Source of the DNA: Rhodospirillaceae bacterium
Lineage (GTDB): Bacteria > Pseudomonadota > Alphaproteobacteria > MPNO01 > UBA2964
DNA: 7,918 nucleotides
Direction: 5' to 3'
Assembly (NCBI GenBank): GCA_002724505.1
Contig: PBOV01000104.1
Coordinates: 1-7,918 of the forward strand
Both the position numbers and the translations under genes were made by a program. The notes beneath the pieces were generated by a model. The model made no database searches. It worked only from the letters and a program-made list of their open reading frames with translations, and was not told where the DNA came from. This document shows, in pieces, positions 1 through 6,796 of the stretch (its first letter is position 1; the number at the start of each line of letters is the position of its first letter).

Positions 1-1081
1 TCTCTAGATAGCCAGACGTTGCAATATTTATCTGCTCGAGTTCTCCGGTCACCACATCATTAGTTTTAATCCGGGAACCACTCAAGGTGAGCCAAGCGAC
101 GTAATCTGTAATGATTGGTTGACCAAGCGAGTTACGGCCGGCACTCACACGCTGAGCACCAATTCGATCACCCGCAACTTTATTTTTGTCGTATTTAATA
201 CCCCATGCGTTGAATAGCTCTTTCAAATCGGAGCCGCTATCCGGCGGCTGGCGTTTCATTTGATTGCCGCGGGTTGCCTCCTCTGAATAGGGATCGACAA
301 AGATGATGGTATTGTTACCACGCATTACATGCTGATCGATATAATAACGATCGGTGTCGTCCATATCCCTTGGGTGAATTACTAACAATAAGTCGAGATC
401 TTCTGGTATTGGATTTTCAAGGGTAATCCGTTGAACATCAAAACGTTGGCGTAATTGAGCAATGACCTCCCATGGGGCATAGCGTTTCATTGGGTCGGAA
501 CCTATGGGAAGCGATGAAACATAACCGATCTTTTTCTTTTTAGGGTTTGCAAGATTCGAAACCAATCGTGTTAAATCGTATTCAAGAAATCTCTCTCGTT
601 GCGGTGATATAAAAGATATTACATCAAGATCATCGGTTGTATTTGTTCCGGCCAAGCCAAAATACCCGAGGTTTCCCGCTTGAGTGATCGGAACACCATG
701 AAGCCCAAACCCAACAGCTCGGTCTTCCTCGGGAGAGAACGGCTCGGGACGAATGATTTCTAGTTTAATTCGGCCGTTCGACAGTTCGACATACCGCTCC
801 AGAAGCTCTCGCGCACTCCTTGCGTAATCTTTTAGAGATGGGCTTTGCTTAACCAATTCATCAGAAACAAAAAGCCTAAGCGTCACTGGTTCTCGAACTT
901 TCGAGAGGATTTCTTTTGTTCCTTCTGATAGGGTGAAGATTTTTTGTTGGGTGAGATCTACGCTCACAGTCCTAAAGGTTTCCGTCGAAAAGATATGTAG
1001 AGCCACGAAAAAAACAAACGTCACGGCTAGGCCAGCGAATCCCAGTTTTGAATGATCCCAAGATTTAATTTTATCTGCCAT
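1..1081 (-). CDS. GldG-like ABC transporter auxiliary protein, C-terminus beyond the window
   Basis: Third gene of an ABC export module, probably an extracytoplasmic partner of the permease encoded just upstream. 360 codons are visible from an ATG at 1081, and the frame is still open at base 1 (last residues GYLE). It starts with a short charged segment (MADKIKSWDHSK) and one hydrophobic membrane anchor at about residues 13-32. A soluble domain follows that resembles the ABC_transp_aux/GldG family: an early DLTQQKIFTLSEGT segment, a later SSLPIGSDP and PWEVIAQLRQRFDV stretch, then LDLLLVIHPRDM and IIFVDPYSEE. Family members usually run to several hundred residues with a second membrane helix near the C-terminus, so that end should lie to the left. 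The start is supported by AGGGGA five bases before the ATG, overlapping the permease stop, which implies translational coupling. The substrate is unknown; calling it a gliding protein would overreach. Confidence is high for family and low for role. Confidence 0.88.
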   Translation of the reverse strand, partial: MADKIKSWDHSKLGFAGLAVTFVFFVALHIFSTETFRTVSVDLTQQKIFTLSEGTKEILSKVREPVTLRLFVSDELVKQSPSLKDYARSARELLERYVELSNGRIKLEIIRPEPFSPEEDRAVGFGLHGVPITQAGNLGYFGLAGTNTTDDLDVISFISPQRERFLEYDLTRLVSNLANPKKKKIGYVSSLPIGSDPMKRYAPWEVIAQLRQRFDVQRITLENPIPEDLDLLLVIHPRDMDDTDRYYIDQHVMRGNNTIIFVDPYSEEATRGNQMKRQPPDSGSDLKELFNAWGIKYDKNKVAGDRIGAQRVSAGRNSLGQPIITDYVAWLTLSGSRIKTNDVVTGELEQINIATSGYLE

Positions 1082-1090
1082 GATGATCCC

Positions 1091-1825
1091 CTAGGCTCCC
1101 TTCTTTAGGTCAACTACGACCATATTTGCGAAAAGGAATACACCTATAATTGATATGAAAAAGATCATATCTCGAACATCTATCACACCCCTTATTATCG
1201 CGTCATAATGTACAAGAAAGCTAAAGGAGCGCACTAAATCAATGACTAGTTCAGGCGCCCAACCTCGAAAGGCAGACTGCACCAATTCAAGGCCACTCAT
1301 CATGAAAAGAAAAATAACTGCAGCCCCGATGACAAACGCGATTACTTGATTGCGTGTCATGGCAGAGACAAATCCGCCGATAGCGAGATAGGACCCCGCC
1401 ATCAAGAACCCACCAAGATAGCTCGCGATAATAACACCGTTATCAGGATCACCAAGATAGTTAACCGTAATCCAAACGGGGAAAGTTAAAGACAAAGCAA
1501 TACCAGCGAAGATCCACGCCGCCAAAAACTTCCCAAACACAGCGTCAAAGGTGGATACCGGCAATGTCATAAGAAGCTCAAGCGTACCCGCTTTACGTTC
1601 TTCTGCCCAAAGCCGCATTGCAACGGCAGGAATAAGAAAAAGATAAAGCCATGGCAAAAAACCAAAAAGTGGCTGCATATCTGCCTGACCACGGTCGAAT
1701 AACGCGCCAAAATAAAATGCTGTCACCCCATTGAGTGCAACAAAAATAACGATAAATACGTAGGCGAGGGGCGTCGTAAAGTACGCCCGCAACTCCCGTT
1801 TACTAATTGCCCAACTCTTTCCCAT
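1091..1825 (-). CDS. ABC-2 type transport system permease (GldF-like)
   Basis: Integral membrane subunit of the ABC module. Counting from the upstream ATG at 1831 (246 residues), about six membrane helices can be seen near 22-42, 58-73, 100-123, 134-158, 164-182 and 223-241. Between the second and third is the segment EERKAGTLELLMTLPVS (77-93), typical of ABC-2 permeases of the GldF/NosY type, where it forms the cytoplasmic coupling region facing the ATPase. The N-terminal amphipathic stretch (SKRELRAYFTTPLAYVF) is also typical. I place the start at the second ATG (1825) because GGAG at 1832-1835 lies six bases before it, whereas it touches the ATG at 1831 with no spacer; this removes two residues. 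The gene follows the ATPase stop almost directly and is followed after nine bases by the GldG-like gene, so the three are likely co-transcribed and form one complex. Substrate unknown. Confidence 0.93.
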   Translation of the reverse strand: MGKSWAISKRELRAYFTTPLAYVFIVIFVALNGVTAFYFGALFDRGQADMQPLFGFLPWLYLFLIPAVAMRLWAEERKAGTLELLMTLPVSTFDAVFGKFLAAWIFAGIALSLTFPVWITVNYLGDPDNGVIIASYLGGFLMAGSYLAIGGFVSAMTRNQVIAFVIGAAVIFLFMMSGLELVQSAFRGWAPELVIDLVRSFSFLVHYDAIIRGVIDVRDMIFFISIIGVFLFANMVVVDLKKGA

Positions 1826-1831
1826 AACCAT

Positions 1832-1835
1832 CTCC
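1832..1835 (-). promoter_or_regulatory. Ribosome binding site deciding the permease start
   Basis: Reading the minus strand, the ATPase stop TAG is followed by CGGAG, then ATGGTT, then ATG. GGAG sits six bases before the ATG at 1825 but has no spacer to the ATG at 1831, so the shorter reading is favoured. The site lies only a few bases past the ATPase stop, which fits coupling of the two genes. Confidence 0.6.
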
Positions 1836-1836
1836 G

Positions 1837-2772
1837 CTAGGCCGCGGTTGTTATACGGCGAAACACCTCATCAAGGCGCCCGCGTTCGGCCTGAATTTCC
1901 TGTACATCGATGGAAGCAGCCTTAAGCGCTCCACTGATTTCATCTATTATTGATTGACTGTCAGACGGATAGGCAATGTAAGTTACCAAACCGTTTTCCG
2001 CACTTTTTTGAACCACACGATCAACATTTGAAATGGCTTCAATTGATGCTTTCGCCAGGTCAGATTGGGCAACAGAGAGCCGAAATGTTACAGCATTGTG
2101 AAGCTCTGATCGAGCTTCGAGTTCCCCTGGTGTTCCATCGGAAACAATTTTACCTTGAGCAATAACAATGGCCCTACTACATACAGTGTCGACCTCATCA
2201 AGGAGGTGCGTCGATATAACAATTATCTTTTCCTTAGCCATTTCATTAATTAGCTTCCGGACCTCATGTTTTTGATTGGGGTCCAGCCCATCAGTTGGCT
2301 CATCAAGAATAAGGATTTCGGGATCATGAAGAATAGCCTGCGCAATACCGACCCGACGTTTATAGCCTTTAGACAAGGTCCCGATAGCTTGATGCATCAC
2401 GTGTTCGATATTAATGCGGCTGGCGGCATTCCCAATGGCCTCCCGCTTCGTAGCACCTGATAGGCCCCGCACATCGGAAACAAAGCCAAGTAGCTCAAGT
2501 GGGGTCATATCCTCATATAGGGGAGCGCCTTCTGGTAGGTAGCCAATCCGGCGCTTAACTTCTAAAGGGGAGGCGGTCACATCATGGCCCGCCACCAATG
2601 CTGTGCCGGCAGTTGGCATCAGAAAACCTGTGACCATGCGCATGGCCGTCGTCTTGCCCGCACCATTCGGTCCTAGAAAACCAACAACCTCTCCCCGCTT
2701 AACGCTAAAGCTAATATTATCGACCGCGGTAAACGAACCGAACTTCTTCGTCAGCCCCTTAATCTGGAGCAT
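1837..2772 (-). CDS. ABC transporter ATP-binding protein (GldA-like)
   Basis: Cytoplasmic ATPase that would power the adjacent ABC-2 permease. Numbered from the most upstream ATG at 2790 (317 residues), it has Walker A GPNGAGKTT (40-48), a Q-loop segment GYLPEGAPLY (83-92), the signature LSKGYKRR (139-146), Walker B ILILDEPTDGLD (159-170) and the switch histidine in STHLLDE (H195). After the ATPase core, about 90 residues form a C-terminal extension ending in AERGRLDEVFRRIT, which is common in exporters of this group. The glutamate at 87 replaces the classical Q-loop glutamine; LPE is common in GldA-like proteins, so this looks like a family trait rather than damage. Three in-frame ATGs are possible (2790, 2781, 2772). 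AGGGA nine bases before 2772 and the typical MLQIKGLTKKFG opening favour 2772, though 2790 remains possible. The permease and GldG-like genes follow directly; a promoter candidate lies in the upstream spacer. Confidence 0.95.
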   Translation of the reverse strand: MLQIKGLTKKFGSFTAVDNISFSVKRGEVVGFLGPNGAGKTTAMRMVTGFLMPTAGTALVAGHDVTASPLEVKRRIGYLPEGAPLYEDMTPLELLGFVSDVRGLSGATKREAIGNAASRINIEHVMHQAIGTLSKGYKRRVGIAQAILHDPEILILDEPTDGLDPNQKHEVRKLINEMAKEKIIVISTHLLDEVDTVCSRAIVIAQGKIVSDGTPGELEARSELHNAVTFRLSVAQSDLAKASIEAISNVDRVVQKSAENGLVTYIAYPSDSQSIIDEISGALKAASIDVQEIQAERGRLDEVFRRITTAA

Positions 2773-2781
2773 GAGATCCAT

Positions 2782-2786
2782 TCCCT
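2782..2786 (-). promoter_or_regulatory. Ribosome binding site favouring the ATPase start at 2772
   Basis: AGGGA on the minus strand is followed by nine bases and then the ATG at 2772. The ATG at 2781 directly abuts this motif, and the ATG at 2790 has only GAGAAG two bases upstream. Spacing therefore supports the shortest reading, but GAGAAG could serve 2790 weakly. Confidence 0.45.
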
Positions 2787-2915
2787 GCATATCTTCTCAT
2801 TCTCACTGTTCAAACACCGGTTAATTTCTGACCTCGATTGGAAAGGTTACTATCTTTAAAATTTTCTAGGCTTGGTCAATCCAAATTTCGCCCAAATCTA
2901 CCTTGCCAGACCTAA

Positions 2916-2937
2916 CCTACCAAAAAAGCTCGGTAGG
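2916..2937. repeat. Inverted repeat CCTACC-N10-GGTAGG in the ABC module leader
   Basis: A perfect six-base inverted repeat with a ten-base interior (aaaaaagctc on the plus strand) lies in the spacer upstream of the ATPase gene. It has no T-run after either arm, so it is not an ordinary intrinsic terminator. It begins directly after the proposed -10 element, placing it over the likely transcription start, where a repressor operator or a 5' leader hairpin would be plausible. A six-base repeat can occur by chance, so this is a candidate only. Confidence 0.4.
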
Positions 2938-2966
2938 ATGTGGACATTCATGAAAATTTTGTCAAG
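2938..2966 (-). promoter_or_regulatory. Candidate promoter for the ABC module
   Basis: On the minus strand CTTGAC (2966-2961, within CTTGACA) is followed by a 17-base spacer and CCACAT (2943-2938). The -35 matches the alphaproteobacterial consensus CTTGAC, and the -10 matches four of six positions of CTATAT. It would leave a leader of roughly 150 bases before the ATPase gene. A weaker alternative closer to the gene is TTGACC (2879-2874) with GATAGT nineteen bases further on (2854-2849). Both are pattern matches only. Confidence 0.35.
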
Positions 2967-2998
2967 ACCGTTTAATCAAGGAACTAATAAAATTTTGT

Positions 2999-4123
2999 TC
3001 AGATTTCTGCTGGAGAATTAATTCCAAGCAATAAAGCGACACGATCAGCAATCGCCAGAGATGCTGTCAAGCCAGGTGACTCAATCCCATATAAATTTAC
3101 CAATCCGGCAACACCATGCTCATTTGGCCCCTGAACCATAAAGTCTCGAGCGGCTTCACCCGGCGCCTGAAGTTTTGGCCGAATACCGGAATACCCAGGC
3201 TGAATAGCGCCATCTGGCAAATCAGGATAGTACGCACGTACTGCAGAATAAAAGGCATCGGCGCGGGCCGGGTCGACGTCGTAATTAAGATCATCTATCC
3301 ACTCAACGTCCGGCCCAAAACGAATTTGGCCACCCAGATCAACCGTCACATGAACACCCAGTCCAGCCTTTTCGGGAACGGGGTAAATTGGCCGCTTAAA
3401 GGGTGCATTTCCAAGCAAGGAATAATAGTTTCCCTTTGCATAGTAACAAGGTGGTATTGTTTCCTTTGGGATACCGACAATATTAGAGGCCATTCTCTGC
3501 GCATGGAGACCCGCTGAATTTACAACAAATTTAGCTTTGAGCGTTGTTGGGGCCTCCCCCCCTACAGATAAATATACGCCATCTCTTTCAATGATTCCGC
3601 CTTCAACCGGCGCATGGAAGGCGATCATAGCCCCCGCCGCCTCCGCATCTCCCTGATAGGAAAGCATTAGTCCATGACTATCTATGATGCCAGTCGACGG
3701 AGACCATAGCGCTTTTACACAAAATACTGCTGGCTCTTCGACACTGACTTCAGTTGGAGTGCGCCACTCCAAATCCGGCACACCGTTCTCTGTTGCCGCC
3801 CGTTTTAGACGTTCAAGCTCTGAGATTTGTTCTTTGTTAGTCGCAACGATAAATTTTCCGCAGTTCCGGTGTTCTACGCCGTGCGTCTCACAATAACGAT
3901 AGAGCGCCTTTTTTCCTGCAACACAAAATTGGGCTTTCCAGCTATCTTTTGGATAATAAATTCCGGCGTGGATTACCTCGCTATTTCTCGAGCTGGTTTC
4001 GGTTCCAATTGCCTCTGCGGCTTCCAATATAATTACCTCAACGCCCGTCATCGCGAGCCGCCTGGCAACTGCAAGCCCTACGACCCCCGCACCAATAACA
4101 ACGGCTTCAACTGAATCGACCAT
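2999..4123 (-). CDS. FAD-dependent oxidoreductase, L-2-hydroxyglutarate dehydrogenase-like
   Basis: Predicted flavoprotein of the DAO superfamily that would oxidise a 2-hydroxy acid, by family analogy L-2-hydroxyglutarate to 2-oxoglutarate. The 374 residues begin with a Rossmann FAD site, GAGVVG (11-16), with acidic E34 at the end of the second strand. Strong L2HGDH-type motifs follow: SSRNSEVIHAGIYY (44-57), KAQFCVAG and CGKFIVAT (89-95), PSTGIIDS (142-149), VNSAGLHA (201-208), GYSGIRPKL (310-318) and NLYGIESPGLTAS (343-355). There is no signal peptide or membrane helix, so it is cytoplasmic or peripherally attached. It is somewhat shorter than E. coli LhgO (about 420), as in a compact subfamily often annotated only as FAD-dependent oxidoreductase. 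Substrate is therefore not certain, and related glycerol-3-phosphate or amino-acid oxidases are alternatives. The ATG has only a weak AGG eight bases upstream. Spacers of about 200 bases on both sides suggest an independent or loosely linked unit. Confidence 0.88.
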   Translation of the reverse strand: MVDSVEAVVIGAGVVGLAVARRLAMTGVEVIILEAAEAIGTETSSRNSEVIHAGIYYPKDSWKAQFCVAGKKALYRYCETHGVEHRNCGKFIVATNKEQISELERLKRAATENGVPDLEWRTPTEVSVEEPAVFCVKALWSPSTGIIDSHGLMLSYQGDAEAAGAMIAFHAPVEGGIIERDGVYLSVGGEAPTTLKAKFVVNSAGLHAQRMASNIVGIPKETIPPCYYAKGNYYSLLGNAPFKRPIYPVPEKAGLGVHVTVDLGGQIRFGPDVEWIDDLNYDVDPARADAFYSAVRAYYPDLPDGAIQPGYSGIRPKLQAPGEAARDFMVQGPNEHGVAGLVNLYGIESPGLTASLAIADRVALLLGINSPAEI

Positions 4124-4326
4124 ACTATAAACCTACGTCAATTTTCTTTCCTTTGTGAGATTGGTACTGCGTCAAAATTTGAAGCGCAAGTTTATGCTCT
4201 GTTTTTGTATTTATTTAAGAGCCAACGGCGTCCGATTTTGGAAACCACAAAAATTTTTAAAGCGACAGAACTAAGTTTTGAGAAAGTTGATGTTTTCTAA
4301 GTCTCGGATGGATACCTTTTGCCAGT
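4124..4326. other. AT-rich spacer between MFS cluster and oxidoreductase gene
   Basis: No coding character was seen. On the minus strand a weak bulged hairpin (CCAA, AAT bulge, CGG, ACG loop, CCG, TTGG; 4241-4222) is followed by CTCTTAAAT. It might slow transcription after the MFS genes but is not a convincing terminator. No good promoter for the oxidoreductase was found: TTGCGC with TACCAA seventeen bases on is the best pair and is poor. The oxidoreductase may therefore be served by read-through or an unrecognised promoter. Confidence 0.5.
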
Positions 4327-5571
4327 TTAGTGATGTTTTCGGTCAAAAACCCGGTATCGAAATGTCCAGAACCCCAATAACGCTACTAATGCTACTGCGA
4401 CGACGCCAATAATATAAAAGCTCTGCTCGCGACCAAAAATCTCTGCCACAAAACCCATTATCACAGGGACTGCAAACCACGTCATTTGATTAAGCGTCAC
4501 TCGTAAACCCATCGCCTTGCCCTGCATTTCGCTTTCTGCATAACGGGCGATCATCGAAATTAATAAAACCAAGCTCCCGGCCATCGCCCAACCGCGCAAG
4601 CCCGATGCCATCATCAACAAAGTTACCTGGTCTCTAAGAAGCGGCGTAATTGCAACAAATATAATTGATCCTGTAACAAGGAGCAGCAACAACCAATGAT
4701 CTCGAAAACACCGCTGCAATGGTGCCGCAGATAACGAGCCAACTAGACCAAAAGCTCCGTTAATTGAAATTAACAACCCTATAGTGGTTGCTGAAATACC
4801 AATATCTTTTAAATGAACTCCGTAAAACGAGGCCTGTATTCCACCCCCTAAATGTCTCAGTAAAGACATCGTCATCACGAAGAAAATCGCCGATATAGAA
4901 AATAATTTAAAAGCGATAATGTAGTCAGCAAGCCGGGGAATAAAAACGTTGAAAGATATCCTGCGACTTGGTTTTTTAATTTGGGGATTACTTTGATCGT
5001 CAACATCTGAAGGCAAGAGTAAAAGAGAGAATAATATCCCTGTCGACCATAGACCAATTAAACCAAAACCGCCCCAAGGGCCTAGGTGGTCCCAAGCAAC
5101 ACCGCTAATTGCAGGACCAGTTAATAGGCCGAGACGAGTACAAAATGACATGCGGCCTGTATAGGTTGCATCACCCTTCATAATCCTACTCACCAGAGTC
5201 TGAGCTCCTACCCAACCGAGGGCGTCTACGAGACCGGTGATCAATTGCAAAACTATGATCGCCCAAATGAATGGCGTGACTGGATAAAGGAAAGGCGCAG
5301 CCGCACCAACGGATGCAAGAAAAATCATTACACGGCGCGCGCCCAGCCGATCTATTACTGCACCACCGTGAATTGCCAGTAACATTGGCCCGACGTGGCG
5401 GCAGCCAATCGTGATTCCAATTAGCCAGTCCGGCACCCCTTGGAGTAGTAGCCAAATCGGGACCACCACCCACCCCATATTTGGCATCGTGTTACTGAAT
5501 GCAGCCGCGCCATAGACGCCCGCCTGAATTCGCCAGGGAATTCTCTCGTTTATTTCAGTCACCCCCCGCAT
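4327..5571 (-). CDS. MFS transporter, last of three tandem paralogues
   Basis: Inner-membrane secondary transporter with 414 residues and about twelve hydrophobic helices, split by a charged loop near 188-210. MFS motif A is clear between helices 2 and 3 (GGAVIDRLGARRVM, 69-82). Group-specific motifs shared with its neighbours are WVGAQTL (120-126), IMKG (130-133), PRLADY (212-217), GIQASFY (244-250) and GLRVTLN (355-361). My ungapped hand alignment with the adjacent paralogue gives 77 identities in the first 160 positions. It differs at three sites where the other two agree: L334 and V335 replace Q-P in the TM10 region, and Q362 replaces R in the TM11 region, so its substrate or coupling may differ. 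The ATG follows the upstream TAA directly, implying reinitiation; no strong ribosome binding site is present. Six consecutive G residues follow shortly after the start codon. Substrate and direction of transport are unknown. Confidence 0.93.
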   Translation of the reverse strand: MRGVTEINERIPWRIQAGVYGAAAFSNTMPNMGWVVVPIWLLLQGVPDWLIGITIGCRHVGPMLLAIHGGAVIDRLGARRVMIFLASVGAAAPFLYPVTPFIWAIIVLQLITGLVDALGWVGAQTLVSRIMKGDATYTGRMSFCTRLGLLTGPAISGVAWDHLGPWGGFGLIGLWSTGILFSLLLLPSDVDDQSNPQIKKPSRRISFNVFIPRLADYIIAFKLFSISAIFFVMTMSLLRHLGGGIQASFYGVHLKDIGISATTIGLLISINGAFGLVGSLSAAPLQRCFRDHWLLLLLVTGSIIFVAITPLLRDQVTLLMMASGLRGWAMAGSLVLLISMIARYAESEMQGKAMGLRVTLNQMTWFAVPVIMGFVAEIFGREQSFYIIGVVAVALVALLGFWTFRYRVFDRKHH

Positions 5572-6783
5572 TTAACCACTGGTATCACCGATATCGCGCT
5601 GTCGTGACAACCAGAGACCCGTGAGAATGAGAAGGCCGACAACAATAATACCAATTGCATAAAACCCATTCGCCAATCCAACAAAGTCGATCAAGACACC
5701 CATTAACAGTGGAATTATAAAGCCGGTAAGTCGATTTGCTGTATTACGTAATCCAACACTCGTTCCTTGAACTTTTGATCCGCTTGCCTTTGCCAAAATG
5801 GAAATCATAAGGGGCTGACTTATTCCCAAAGAGGCCCCTCGGAGCGCACTCGCAATCAAAAGAAATACAAATGTTCCGAGCAACGGAGTGATACAGATAA
5901 AAATTACGGAACCCGTTACAGTTGCCATCAACAGCCAATGGGCCGAGCAAAACCTGAGCAAATGGCCGACAGACAAAGAGCCAATGCCGCCAACAATTGC
6001 GGCTGCCGATGTTAAGAACCCGATCAACGTGCCGGATAGACCGAACACCTCGTCGAGATAGACAACATAAAACCCCGTCTGAACTACATTACCAGCATTC
6101 CGCATCATTGTGATAACCGCTACAAAAAGAACGGCGGAGATTGCCAACATCCGAAAGGCAGCAAGGTAGTCACTCAATCTTGGCATTAACATCGAAACCG
6201 TAATTTTGCTGTGTTGGCTAGTCTCGTTGGTGTTGCCAGGCAACGCCAGTGCTGACAGGAAACCAAACGATCCCCATATGCTCATGGCGATGAAAGCTGC
6301 CCAAGCTCCGCCAGTGTCCCATGTGAATCCAATCATTGGTGGACCAAGAAGATGACCAAGTCTTAGCGCGAGGGATAGGCGTCCTGCATGAACAGCACTC
6401 CCTTTCATAATCTGTCCAATAAGGGTTTGCGCACCCATCCAACCCATCGACGTTGCTAAGCCAGCCAGGGTTTGAAGAAAGATAGCCGCCCAAATATATG
6501 GAAGGGCCGGGAACAAGAGTGGGACCGCTGCGTTGACAACGGCAAAGATCAACATAACGCGCCGGGTCCCAAGCCTATCCATGAGAGCTCCTCCATGAAT
6601 AGATAGAAGAAGAGGCAAAATATGACGAGCACCAAACACCAGACCAAACAAAGTTGCTGACGCGCCGAAACTTGAAACCCAAAGAGGTACGATTAGGCCG
6701 GAAATATTTGACATACTATTGGCAAACATTCCGGAGCCATAAACCGCAAGCTGAGTTCTAAGAGGGATTTTAACTTCAGCCAC
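5572..6783 (-). CDS. MFS transporter, middle of three tandem paralogues
   Basis: Twelve-helix MFS protein of 408 residues if counted from the TTG at 6798. It has motif A GGALMDRLGTRRVM (69-82), WMGAQTL (120-126), IMKG (130-133), PRLSDY (206-211), VVQTGFY (238-244), GISQP (325-329) and GLRNTANR (349-356). The GISQP and NR residues are shared with the upstream copy but not the downstream one. The longest frame starts with TTG, overlapping the upstream TGA as TTGA, but its purine-rich upstream bases are almost in contact with it. A GTG at 6783 has GAGGA eight bases upstream and is my preferred start, giving 403 residues. The TTG reading stays open because it yields an MR..TE opening of the same length as the downstream paralogue. 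The next gene's ATG directly follows this stop. Substrate unknown. Confidence 0.92.
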   Translation of the reverse strand: MAEVKIPLRTQLAVYGSGMFANSMSNISGLIVPLWVSSFGASATLFGLVFGARHILPLLLSIHGGALMDRLGTRRVMLIFAVVNAAVPLLFPALPYIWAAIFLQTLAGLATSMGWMGAQTLIGQIMKGSAVHAGRLSLALRLGHLLGPPMIGFTWDTGGAWAAFIAMSIWGSFGFLSALALPGNTNETSQHSKITVSMLMPRLSDYLAAFRMLAISAVLFVAVITMMRNAGNVVQTGFYVVYLDEVFGLSGTLIGFLTSAAAIVGGIGSLSVGHLLRFCSAHWLLMATVTGSVIFICITPLLGTFVFLLIASALRGASLGISQPLMISILAKASGSKVQGTSVGLRNTANRLTGFIIPLLMGVLIDFVGLANGFYAIGIIVVGLLILTGLWLSRQRDIGDTSG

Positions 6784-6791
6784 CTCTGTTA

Positions 6792-6796
6792 TCCTC
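6792..6796 (-). promoter_or_regulatory. Ribosome binding site for the middle MFS gene, favouring GTG at 6783
   Basis: GAGGA on the minus strand is followed by eight bases (TAACAGAG) and then GTG. It overlaps the TGA stop of the upstream MFS gene, a typical layout for coupled translation. The alternative TTG at 6798 would lie upstream of this motif and would need the GGAAGGGG run that almost touches it. Confidence 0.5.

Larger units (their letters stand above)
2791..2998. other. AT-rich spacer between the oxidoreductase gene and the ABC module
   Basis: No open reading frame with coding character was seen here on either strand. The spacer contains the promoter candidate and inverted repeat described separately, and two copies of AAAATTTTGT (2953-2962 and around 2990). 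I saw no GC-rich hairpin followed by a T-run to end the oxidoreductase transcript. Its length, compared with the few bases between ABC genes, suggests that the ABC module is transcribed separately. Confidence 0.6.

Noticed and set aside
1950..2824. Several short plus-strand open frames across the ABC ATPase gene
   Set aside because: They are antisense to an ATPase with all its motifs intact, and their translations look compositionally random.
2953..2999. Two AAAATTTTGT copies as a direct-repeat operator
   Set aside because: Such AT-rich words are frequent in the spacers here (similar AAATTTT stretches occur elsewhere), so chance explains them.
3116..3517. A 133-residue plus-strand open frame inside the oxidoreductase gene
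   Set aside because: It lies wholly antisense to a gene with clear family motifs throughout, and its translation shows no recognisable domain or membrane pattern.
4222..4241. Bulged hairpin after the MFS cluster as an intrinsic terminator
   Set aside because: The stem has a three-base bulge and the following bases (CTCTTAAAT) do not form a T-run, so support is too weak for a terminator call.
5562..5567. Run of six G residues (minus strand) just after the start codon of the last MFS gene, as a possible phase-variable tract
   Set aside because: Six bases is short for slippage-based switching, and the frame is intact. It is worth only a glance in strain comparisons.
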